Origin: CAYWHE01 sp964458125
GTDB taxonomy: Bacteria > Bacteroidota > Bacteroidia > AKYH767-A > OLB10
Length of the DNA: 13,129 nt
Direction: 5' to 3'
NCBI GenBank assembly: GCA_964458125.1
Contig: CAYWHE010000111.1
Span: forward strand, 1-13,129
The notes beneath the pieces were generated by a model that worked only from the letters and a program-made list of their open reading frames with translations, was not told the origin of the DNA and ran no database searches. This document shows positions 6,508 through 12,676 of the stretch, one piece after another; positions within the stretch are counted from its first letter, which is position 1; every line of letters begins with the position of its first letter. Made by a program: the position numbers and the translations under genes.

Positions 6508-7785
6508 ATGGATCGTTTCTTCGGAATCTTTGGCATTGCCTTTATTTTGGGAATATCCTTCCTGCTTTCCAATAATAAAAAGGCCATTAATTACCAGTTG
6601 GTTTTAAAGGGCCTCGGGTTGCAGCTATTGCTGGCTTTTTTTATTCTGAAGTCGGAAACAGGGAGCAGCATTTTCAATTTCATCGCAAAGGTCATCACCA
6701 GGGTTCTCGATTTCGCCAATGCCGGGGCTGAATTTGTTTTCGGAGGCCTGGTTAAACGGGAACTGCTGCTACCTGTTTTCGGGGAACGGTATTCCTTCCT
6801 GTTCATGTTTAAAATTATGCCCACCATTATTTTTGTGGCTGTCCTGGTCAGCATGGCCTATCATCTGGGCATTATGCAGCGGGTGGTTTCAGTTTTTGCA
6901 AAGGGTATGAAATGGATCATGAATGTCAGCGGCAGTGAGGCGCTTTCCAATATATCCAGTGCATTTGTCGGACAGGTGGAAGCGCAAATTCTGATCAAAC
7001 CCTATATTAAAGGCATGACCCGCTCCGAACTGCTGGCTTCTATGGCCGGCAGCATGGCCTGTATTGCCGGTGGCGTGATGGCCGTTTACATCCAGATGGG
7101 TGTGGAGGCCAGGTACCTGCTTGCCGCCAGCATCATGGCCGCACCGGCCGCCCTGGTCATTTCTAAAATCGTTTACCCCGAAACCCAGGAATCGGAAACC
7201 AGAGGTATGGTGAAACTGGAAATTAAAAAGACCCACAGCAACCTCATGGATGCCATCTCACATGGTGCCAGTGACGGATTAAGGGTTTCGCTCAATGTGA
7301 TCGCCATGCTCATCGGGGTAATCGCCCTGATCGCTTTAATTGATTACCTGTTGGGTTCTTCCGGTCGTTTCCTCTGGGCCAATACCAGCCTGGACCTTTC
7401 CGTTATCGGTATCAGCCTGAAGGACCTGAGTCTGAAAGAGATCCTGGGCGCCCTCTTTTCCATTTTTGCCTGGGTGATGGGAATTCCATCCCAGGATGTG
7501 CATGCCTGCGGACAATTGCTGGGAACCAAGCTGGCCGTAAACGAATTCGTAGCATATACCGATTTTGTCAAACTGAAGGCCGCCATGTCGCCGAAGGCGA
7601 TTACAATTGTCAGTATTGCCTTGTGCGGATTCGCCAATTTCAGTTCCATCGCCATCCAGGTTGGCGGTATCGGTGAACTGGCTCCCGAACGCAGAAAGGA
7701 TCTGGCTTCCCTGGGTTTCAGGGCCCTTATCTGCGGAACCCTGGCTTCTTACCTGAGCGCCACCATTGCCGGAATTCTGATGTGA
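6508..7785 (+). CDS. CNT-family (NupC-type) concentrative nucleoside transporter
   Basis: A 425-aa polytopic inner-membrane protein that imports nucleosides with a cation gradient (family knowledge). Hydrophobic segments cover most of the length. CNT landmarks occur in order: SSAFVGQVEAQILIKPYI (150-167), the GGVMAVYIQMGV region (188-199), SHGASDGLRVSLNVIAML (251-268), LLGTKLAVNEFVAY (337-350), ALCGFANFSSIAIQVGG (371-387) and the C-terminal SLGFRALICGTLASYLSATI (401-420). The nucleoside-binding Glu of GQxE (Glu158), the Asn-Glu of NEFVAY and the Asn and Ser of FANFSS are present. The position that is Thr in the GQTE motif of the Vibrio cholerae CNT is Val157 here, which may affect base preference. 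Its start at 6508 follows A/T-rich sequence, beyond a terminator, so it probably has its own promoter, which I could not place cleanly. Confidence 0.94.
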   Translation: MDRFFGIFGIAFILGISFLLSNNKKAINYQLVLKGLGLQLLLAFFILKSETGSSIFNFIAKVITRVLDFANAGAEFVFGGLVKRELLLPVFGERYSFLFMFKIMPTIIFVAVLVSMAYHLGIMQRVVSVFAKGMKWIMNVSGSEALSNISSAFVGQVEAQILIKPYIKGMTRSELLASMAGSMACIAGGVMAVYIQMGVEARYLLAASIMAAPAALVISKIVYPETQESETRGMVKLEIKKTHSNLMDAISHGASDGLRVSLNVIAMLIGVIALIALIDYLLGSSGRFLWANTSLDLSVIGISLKDLSLKEILGALFSIFAWVMGIPSQDVHACGQLLGTKLAVNEFVAYTDFVKLKAAMSPKAITIVSIALCGFANFSSIAIQVGGIGELAPERRKDLASLGFRALICGTLASYLSATIAGILM

Positions 7786-7878
7786 TGACAACCCGGTTTT
7801 AATGGGTTACCGTTGAACAGGACGGCCTGCGGGTATTGATATCCCTGTGCCAGGTTCATGATATTGATGTAAATTTTC

Positions 7879-7886
7879 TAACTTCG
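7879..7886 (+). promoter_or_regulatory. Near-consensus -7 box before the 171-aa gene
   Basis: TAACTTCG differs from TAnnTTTG at one base and lies 7 bp before the start codon at 7894. No TTTG -33 element is visible. If real, the transcript would be leaderless or nearly so. Confidence 0.25.
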
Positions 7887-7893
7887 CTGCTCC

Positions 7894-8409
7894 ATGAAAT
7901 TAATTTTTTTCCGGATCGGGATTTCCGCCCTGCTGTTGACTTTTGTTTTGCAGCCATGGAGTTTGCAGTTGTTTTACCAGTTGCAGCAAAACAGGGTGAG
8001 GGAAATCATGCAGAAACTGATTTCAGACAGTGCCGGTGCAGAATCGATGATCCTGTCAAAGGCGGTTTTCGAGGCCTCCCGCATTGGCAGACACGAATTG
8101 CTGATGGAAGGAAGAATGTATGATATTCAGTCAGTCGTTTTCATGGGAAACCAGGTGCATTTAAAGGTAGTGGCTGATCATCAGGAAGATGCCCTGAAAA
8201 AGAAAATTTGCCGGGCCGCTGACGCTACCGGCTCAAATGCAGGTTGCAGGATTTTCAGCAGTGTATTTCAGGTTTCGGATTTTATTCAACCCGGCCTGTT
8301 TTCGTTGATTCCGGTTGCCCGGGTTATGTTCCGGCTCTTCATACCGGGATGGAATAAGCTGGCTGCAGGGAATTCAGGGGTGCCAGTTCCCCCGCCGGAG
8401 ATTTTTTGA
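7894..8409 (+). CDS. Uncharacterised exported/membrane protein beside a TonB receptor
   Basis: A 171-aa protein with a hydrophobic N-terminus (LIFFRIGISALLLTFVLQPW, 3-22) that acts as a signal peptide or membrane anchor. A polar domain follows, with RVREIMQKLISD (34-45), RHELLMEGRMYDIQSVVFMG (65-84) and VADHQEDALKKKI (92-104), then two Cys (105 and 117), a moderately hydrophobic stretch near 134-150 and a Pro-rich end PVPPPE. I recall uncharacterised Bacteroidota proteins of this type, with an anchor, a G-R-M-Y-D-I/V core and a D-H-x-E-x-x-L segment, next to TonB receptors, but no function. The receptor gene follows 84 bp downstream with no terminator between, so cotranscription is likely. 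The start is chosen because it places the hydrophobic segment at the N-terminus. An overlapping frame at 7836-8123 is its shadow. Confidence 0.75.
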   Translation: MKLIFFRIGISALLLTFVLQPWSLQLFYQLQQNRVREIMQKLISDSAGAESMILSKAVFEASRIGRHELLMEGRMYDIQSVVFMGNQVHLKVVADHQEDALKKKICRAADATGSNAGCRIFSSVFQVSDFIQPGLFSLIPVARVMFRLFIPGWNKLAAGNSGVPVPPPEIF

Positions 8410-8493
8410 TTTTTTCTTCCTTTCGTGTTCTGCCGGCAGTTTTTTTTGTCCAGGCGGGATGATGTATTCATTCTAAATCAAAAAATCTTAATT

Positions 8494-10713
8494 ATGAAAA
8501 TGAACAAGATGGTCATGCCTGGAATGGCATGCCTTTATACGAGTATTTGCTTCTCCCAGGGGCAACCCGATTCATCCGGAAATAAGGTGGTAAACCTGGG
8601 CGAAGTGGTCATTTCGGTGAACAAGGCCGAAGAGACTAAAAGAACGGTATCCCAGCAGTTCGAAGTACTGACGGCCAGGGATATGGAGCAGATCCAGGCT
8701 CAAACCACGGCAGAAGTGGTTTCATCCACAGGTCAGGTATTTGTTCAGAAAAGCCAGATGGGCGGTGGCAGCCCGGTCATCAGGGGATTCGAAGCAAACA
8801 GGATCGTGCTGATGATTGACGGGGTCCGGCTGAACAACATCATTTTCCGGGGAGGTCACCTGCAAAATATCATTTCCATGGATAATGCCATCATGGACCG
8901 GGCTGAAATCCTGTACGGTCCATCCTCAACCATTTACGGAAGCGATGCCTTGGGTGGTGTCATTCATTTCTATACCCGCAGCCCTCGGTTTAATACCGCT
9001 GATAAGGGTACCAACCTGAAAATAAATGCATTTTCCAGGTATGGAAGCGTCAACCATGAATTCACCGGCCATGCCGATGTCAACCTGGGATGGAAAAAAC
9101 TGGCTTCCCTGACATCCTTCACCTATTCATCTTTTGGTGACCTGAACGGGGGCAGCAACCAGAATCCGTTTTACCAGGGATCCTACGGGGAACGCCCCTA
9201 TTACGTGGAACGGATTGACGGACGGGATACGCTGGTTAAAAATAAAAACCGGTACAAGCAGGTTCAAAGCGCCTACACCCAATTCGATATCCTGGAGAAA
9301 CTGGCCTTTAAGCAGAATGAGCATACCACGCACGGACTGAACCTGCAGTTTTCCAGTTCTTCGGATATACCGCGCTACGACAGGCTTACGGATCCGTCAG
9401 CCGGTGGCCTGAGGTATGCTGAATGGTATTACGGCCCCCAAAAAAGACTGATGGGCGCCTACGACCTGAACATACGGAATACGAACAGCATCTTCCAGCA
9501 GATTCATGCCGGAGTGAATTTCCAGAACCTGGAAGAAAGCAGGCATACCAGGCGTTTTGGCAATGATAATCTTCAGCATCGCACCGAAAAGGTGAATGTG
9601 ATGGGCGCGAATGCCGATTTTCAGCGAATCTACAGGCATAACAACATCCGTTTCGGACTGGACCTGGAATACAATACGCTGAAATCAACGGCAGAGGAGG
9701 AAAACATTTCAACCGGGGCAACGGATAAACTGGATACGCGTTACCCGGACGGAAGCAACAGCATGCTCTATGCAGCCTTATACTTCACGCATACCTGGCA
9801 GATCACGGATAAGTTTACCCTGACAGACGGATTACGGGTTGGATACAACACCCTGCATTCCACCTTTGATGACACCTCCTTTTTTCACCTGCCCTATGAT
9901 GAGGTGAAACAAGGCAACCCCGTTTATTCCGGAAGCATTGGATTGATTCATACGCCTTCTGATGATGTAAAGGTATCCATCCTGCTTTCTTCCGGTTACC
10001 GTACCCCTAATGTGGATGATCTTTCAAAGGTATTTGAATCCTCGTCAGGGTCGCTCATCGTTCCGAACGAAGACCTGAAACCCGAACGGACCATCAATAC
10101 GGAAGGTTCCATCACCAAAATATTCAACGAAAAAACAAGCTGGGATAACACACTATACTATACGCAGTTTATCGATGCCATCTTCACCCAACCCTTTACC
10201 TTCAACGGGCAGGATACGGTGATCTATGACGGCACACCCAGCCAGGTGATGGCCAATCAGAACGAAGGAAAAGCTTACCTGTACGGATTCTCTTCCTCCC
10301 TGAGGTCGCGTTGTACAGAACACCTGATGGTATCCTTCGGACTGAATTATACTTACGGCAGAATCAAAACCGACAGCAGTGATGCGCCCCTCGATCATAT
10401 TCCTCCATTCATGATGAACCTGGGACTGAACTATTCCTATAAAAAATTCAGTGCCGATCTCCTGGTCAGGTACAACGGCTGGAAAAAAATCAGGGATTAT
10501 TACCTCAACGGGGAGGACAATGAGCAATATGCCACACCCGACGGGATGCCTGCCTGGTTTACAGCAAACATGCGGATTTCCTATCAGATTCATAAGCTGA
10601 TTACCCTGCAGGCCGGCGTGGACAATATCTTTGACACCCAGTACAGGACCTTTGCAAGCGGAATCAATGCTCCCGGCCGGAATATTTTCGCTGCGCTGCG
10701 GTTTCATTACTGA
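8494..10713 (+). CDS. TonB-dependent outer membrane receptor (heme/iron-receptor-like)
   Basis: A 739-aa receptor that would import a large ligand across the outer membrane using TonB energy. A signal peptide (1 to about 21) leads to a possible TonB box LGEVVISVN (35-43), then a plug (about 45-165) with SPVIRGFEANRIVLMIDGVR (93-112), NNIIFRGGHLQN (114-125) and the ILYGPSSTIYGSDALGG signature (139-155). The beta-barrel ends in an aromatic C-terminus (ALRFHY). YRTP (502-505) and NEDL (525-528) lie where heme receptors such as HmuR carry FRAP/YRAP and NPDL boxes. The His found between those boxes in some heme receptors is absent, so the substrate (heme, siderophore or other) is open. There is no N-terminal carboxypeptidase-like domain and no SusD partner, arguing against polysaccharide uptake. 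A GTG at 8425 would add 23 residues that bury the signal peptide, so the ATG at 8494 is preferred. Confidence 0.93.
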   Translation: MKMNKMVMPGMACLYTSICFSQGQPDSSGNKVVNLGEVVISVNKAEETKRTVSQQFEVLTARDMEQIQAQTTAEVVSSTGQVFVQKSQMGGGSPVIRGFEANRIVLMIDGVRLNNIIFRGGHLQNIISMDNAIMDRAEILYGPSSTIYGSDALGGVIHFYTRSPRFNTADKGTNLKINAFSRYGSVNHEFTGHADVNLGWKKLASLTSFTYSSFGDLNGGSNQNPFYQGSYGERPYYVERIDGRDTLVKNKNRYKQVQSAYTQFDILEKLAFKQNEHTTHGLNLQFSSSSDIPRYDRLTDPSAGGLRYAEWYYGPQKRLMGAYDLNIRNTNSIFQQIHAGVNFQNLEESRHTRRFGNDNLQHRTEKVNVMGANADFQRIYRHNNIRFGLDLEYNTLKSTAEEENISTGATDKLDTRYPDGSNSMLYAALYFTHTWQITDKFTLTDGLRVGYNTLHSTFDDTSFFHLPYDEVKQGNPVYSGSIGLIHTPSDDVKVSILLSSGYRTPNVDDLSKVFESSSGSLIVPNEDLKPERTINTEGSITKIFNEKTSWDNTLYYTQFIDAIFTQPFTFNGQDTVIYDGTPSQVMANQNEGKAYLYGFSSSLRSRCTEHLMVSFGLNYTYGRIKTDSSDAPLDHIPPFMMNLGLNYSYKKFSADLLVRYNGWKKIRDYYLNGEDNEQYATPDGMPAWFTANMRISYQIHKLITLQAGVDNIFDTQYRTFASGINAPGRNIFAALRFHY

Positions 10714-10736
10714 TTGAAATTTTTATGAGGAATTTT

Positions 10737-10764
10737 AAAAGGCAGCCCCCGGGGCTGCCTTTTT
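10737..10764 (+). terminator. Strong, potentially bidirectional intrinsic terminator
   Basis: AAAAGGCAGCCCC (10737-10749) and GGGGCTGCCTTTT (10751-10763) are perfect 13-base complements around a single C, so the real loop will open a few pairs at the tip. The GC stem is flanked by A4 and T5. It lies 24 bp past the receptor stop and should end that transcript. Confidence 0.92.
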
Positions 10765-10841
10765 GCCTGAATGCTCCCGGGCGGCCTGCATTCTTCGCAT
10801 TTGGATCATGTTATCCTTATATTCCCGTAATCTGTCCCGTC

Positions 10842-10849
10842 TAATTTTG
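10842..10849 (+). promoter_or_regulatory. Probable -7 box for the 68-aa Cys/His protein
   Basis: TAATTTTG matches TAnnTTTG exactly and lies 18 bp before the ATG at 10868, giving a very short leader. No TTTG is found at 19-21 bp spacing upstream. Confidence 0.45.
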
Positions 10850-10867
10850 TAAAAAATTTTTAAAGTA

Positions 10868-11074
10868 ATGAACCCTAAAAGAGCCGTATGGTGCAAAGTA
10901 TACGGGCACACCAGAAATTATGATGAATCAAAAATGTACATGAATATGGATGGCAACCTGTTTCCCAATGCCGGAACCCCATATTGCGGCCGCTGCGGAC
11001 GTGTTGAAAAAACAATGCCTTTCCGTCTAAAGAAACGCAACGGCATCCGTTTATTCCAGGAGTCCGGAAGATAG
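10868..11074 (+). CDS. Small Cys/His protein, possible zinc binder, uncharacterised
   Basis: A 68-aa basic protein that I do not recognise as a named family. Its notable feature is a CKVYGH segment (Cys9, His14) and a knuckle CGRCGR (Cys40, Cys43), together a C-x4-H ... C-x2-C set that could bind one zinc ion, as in small zinc-ribbon proteins. The C-terminal third is Arg/Lys-rich (PFRLKKRNG, 51-59), compatible with nucleic acid binding; that is inference. It has no signal peptide or membrane segment. It stands alone: a strong terminator lies upstream, a consensus -7 box sits directly before it, and the next gene is convergent. The conserved-looking motif, own promoter and clean boundaries favour a real gene over a chance frame. 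Confidence 0.65.
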   Translation: MNPKRAVWCKVYGHTRNYDESKMYMNMDGNLFPNAGTPYCGRCGRVEKTMPFRLKKRNGIRLFQESGR

Positions 11075-11134
11075 TCAGGAGGTTTCTGACCCGGGTTAAA
11101 TGGACGGGATCAGCTGTTACCAGGTGCTGAAGGG

Positions 11135-11157
11135 CTTTTTATCCGGGTCATAAAAAG
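11135..11157. other. Inverted repeat in the convergent gap
   Basis: CTTTTTA (11135-11141) and TAAAAAG (11151-11157) form a 7-bp A/T-rich stem with a 9-nt loop in the 116-bp gap between the 68-aa gene and the convergent PRX-like gene. It may help end transcription from either side but lacks the usual GC stem and trailing T-run. Confidence 0.3.
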
Positions 11158-11190
11158 GAAGAACCAGACATGCATTTTCACACGGCCTGA

Positions 11191-11811
11191 TTACTTTTTA
11201 TATTTCACCGAACAGCCAATGGCCTTGGTGAAACTGGTGGTGACAGGCTTTCCGGACATCAGATCGGAAATGGCGTTTTCCACGTACTTGTTCTTAACAG
11301 CCGTCGGCTCATCCGTATTATCGTCAATGGCCCCGATATATTCCACCACCAGGTCCTGTCCTTTTTTGCTGAGCAGGTATACGTGAGGGGTTTTCATCGC
11401 ACCGTAGGTTCTGGCGATCTCCTGGGTTTTATCCTGAAGATATACAAACGGGAAATTTTTTTCTTTGGCCCTTTCCACCATGTGTTCATAGGAGTCTTCC
11501 GGCACGATACCTTCATCATTCGGGTTAATGGCGATGACGGGATATCCTTGGGGTGCAAATTTTTTGTGCAGGTCAATGATCCTGTCTTCATAGGCAACAG
11601 AAAAGGGGCAATGGTTGCAGGTGAAAGTGATGATAAATCCCCTGGCATCTTTCATATCCGAGAGGGAAATCATTTTTCCATCGACATTTTTAAGTTTGAA
11701 ATCAATGGCTTTGTCGCCGACCTTGTAACCGCTGCCTTCCGGCAACCGGGCGCTGATGAGCAGCAGGACAGGCATCATCAGTATTCCAAAACGGGTTCGT
11801 GTTTTCATCAT
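11191..11811 (-). CDS. Exported PRX-like thioredoxin-fold protein
   Basis: A 206-aa protein with an N-terminal signal peptide (hydrophobic GILMMPVLLLISA, residues 9-21) and an AhpC/TSA-thioredoxin domain of the PRX-like type. The landmark is FTCNHCPFSVAYEDRI (63-78) with a CxxC pair Cys65/Cys68. Also present are VIAINPNDEG (residues 92-101), which is typical of the subfamily, TPHVYLL with the cis-Pro, and the C-terminal KAIGCSVKYK ending. It is expected to work in the periplasm or at the membrane as a thiol reductase or peroxidase; the actual partner is unknown. It starts 13 nt after the TlpA-like gene on the same strand, so the two form an operon. Two consecutive ATG codons open the frame and either may be used. 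Confidence 0.92.
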   Translation of the reverse strand: MMKTRTRFGILMMPVLLLISARLPEGSGYKVGDKAIDFKLKNVDGKMISLSDMKDARGFIITFTCNHCPFSVAYEDRIIDLHKKFAPQGYPVIAINPNDEGIVPEDSYEHMVERAKEKNFPFVYLQDKTQEIARTYGAMKTPHVYLLSKKGQDLVVEYIGAIDDNTDEPTAVKNKYVENAISDLMSGKPVTTSFTKAIGCSVKYKK

Positions 11812-11824
11812 TTGTTGAAGTTGA

Positions 11825-12313
11825 TTATTCTATAATTGATTGGATCAGATTGTTCAGTTCCGGTTCCGAAAAATCCCTTTCATAAAATTTCCGCACCCCG
11901 TTCTTATGATTGATGATCAGCGTGGCCGGGATGGAACCTTCCCAGGACTTATCCACCTTGTCGATCCAGGAGTTGTAATCCGGTTCATCCATCATGAACA
12001 CGGGTGATACGATTTTGTTTCCCTTAACGAAAGGATTCAGCCGGCTTTCCAGTTCACGTTTAAAATCAAGACTCACGAGGATCACTTTCAGTTTCTTGCC
12101 TTCAAACCGGTTGACGAGTGCATCAAAATAAGGCAGCTCTTTCACACAGGGCCGGCACCAGGTAGCCCAGAAATTGAAGACATAGGTGGTGTCATCCTGC
12201 TTGTCCAGCATTTTTTTCAGGTCCGGATATCGGATAAGCGAAACTGACTGTGCATGGATGGAAACCTGGAACAACAGGAAGCAGGTGGCAGCAAGAATAT
12301 AATTCCGGATCAT
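11825..12313 (-). CDS. TlpA-like exported thioredoxin-family protein
   Basis: A 162-aa protein with a signal peptide (1 to about 22, ending SIHAQ) and a single thioredoxin fold. The active site is FNFWATWCRPCVKELPYFDA (46-65), with Cys53 and Cys56 in WCRPC, and the cis-Pro loop is SIPATLIIN (127-135, Pro129). This pattern is that of TlpA/ResA-type periplasmic disulfide reductases, which keep particular exported proteins (for example heme c apoproteins) reduced; the client here is unknown. It is the first gene of a two-gene operon with the PRX-like protein. On its coding strand TACCTTTA lies 6 bp upstream of the start, a near match to the -7 consensus, and a dyad (12358-12374) lies about 45-60 bp upstream of the start. 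Confidence 0.93.
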   Translation of the reverse strand: MIRNYILAATCFLLFQVSIHAQSVSLIRYPDLKKMLDKQDDTTYVFNFWATWCRPCVKELPYFDALVNRFEGKKLKVILVSLDFKRELESRLNPFVKGNKIVSPVFMMDEPDYNSWIDKVDKSWEGSIPATLIINHKNGVRKFYERDFSEPELNNLIQSIIE

Positions 12314-12319
12314 GGCTGG

Positions 12320-12327
12320 TAAAGGTA
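12320..12327 (-). promoter_or_regulatory. Near-consensus -7 box for the thioredoxin operon
   Basis: On the minus strand TACCTTTA differs from TAnnTTTG only in the last base, and ends 6 nt before the TlpA-like start codon. No TTTG -33 element at normal spacing is visible. If used, the message would be almost leaderless. Confidence 0.35.
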
Positions 12328-12457
12328 GAAAATTTCCCCAATATCCTGAACGGCAGCATGACTTTGTCAGTCATTCAAAGGAAACAGGCCTGCGTGGTGA
12401 ACTGAAATACTTTTGTGAAAGGAGGATTTTTTTCAATTCATACAGCGGGGAGTTGTT

Positions 12458-12465
12458 TACCTTTG
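12458..12465 (+). promoter_or_regulatory. Possible promoter -7 box upstream of creD
   Basis: TACCTTTG matches TAnnTTTG exactly. A T-rich stretch (12427-12434) lies upstream, but the spacing to its TTTC is longer than usual. If used, creD would have a leader of about 200 nt containing the 40-codon frame and the AGCCGT/ACGGCT stem. Confidence 0.4.
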
Positions 12466-12468
12466 TTC

Positions 12469-12591
12469 ATGCTCAGGAATAACCGGGGAATACCTATTTT
12501 TGGAATCTGCTGTTCGCTTGCAAGCCGGAGGATAATTGGGGAAATGAACCGGGATCCGGCGAAAAATAAGACATTTGAAACGGCCTCTTAA
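12469..12591 (+). CDS. Possible 40-aa leader ORF before creD
   Basis: ATG at 12469 opens a 40-codon frame ending in TAA at 12589-12591; it begins MLRNNRGIPIFGICCSLASR. It follows a TAnnTTTG box by only 3 nt, so translation would have to be leaderless. There is no recognised domain. It is reported only because it is the longest clean frame in the gap; chance is the simplest explanation. Confidence 0.15.
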   Translation: MLRNNRGIPIFGICCSLASRRIIGEMNRDPAKNKTFETAS

Positions 12592-12611
12592 TTAAAAGTT
12601 AAAAATAACCA

Positions 12612-12636
12612 AGCCGTCAATATTCGCGAAACGGCT
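12612..12636. other. Inverted repeat upstream of creD
   Basis: AGCCGT (12612-12617) and ACGGCT (12631-12636) form a 6-bp stem around a 13-nt loop that itself contains the palindrome TTCGCGAA (12623-12630). It ends 40 bp before the creD start codon. This fits an operator or a leader hairpin; no known regulator site is recognised. Confidence 0.35.
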
Positions 12637-12676
12637 GCGTTCTGGTATTGTTTTCATCAAACCTAAACCAACTGCA

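Larger units (their letters stand above)
12314..12676. other. 363-nt gap between the thioredoxin operon and creD
   Basis: The gap separates divergent genes. It holds a near-consensus -7 box for the thioredoxin operon (minus strand, 12320-12327), a dyad ATGACT/AGTCAT (12358-12374), two exact forward-strand TAnnTTTG boxes (12408-12415 and 12458-12465) without clear -33 partners, a 40-codon frame (12469-12591), a palindrome GCTTGCAAGC (12516-12525), and an inverted repeat AGCCGT/ACGGCT (12612-12617 with 12631-12636) that encloses the palindrome TTCGCGAA. No RNA gene is recognised. Confidence 0.5.

Noticed and set aside
7786..7820. Possible terminator after the transporter gene
   Set aside because: Short alternative stems (AACCC with GGGTT, CAAC with GTTG) exist, but there is no T-run and no stable stem.
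7836..8123. 95-aa frame overlapping the 171-aa gene
   Set aside because: It is in a different frame, lacks the N-terminal hydrophobic start, and overlaps the better-supported gene.
8425..8493. GTG start giving a 762-aa TonB receptor
   Set aside because: The extra 23 residues are polar and Arg-rich and would place the signal peptide internally; the ATG at 8494 follows A/T-rich sequence and gives a normal signal peptide.
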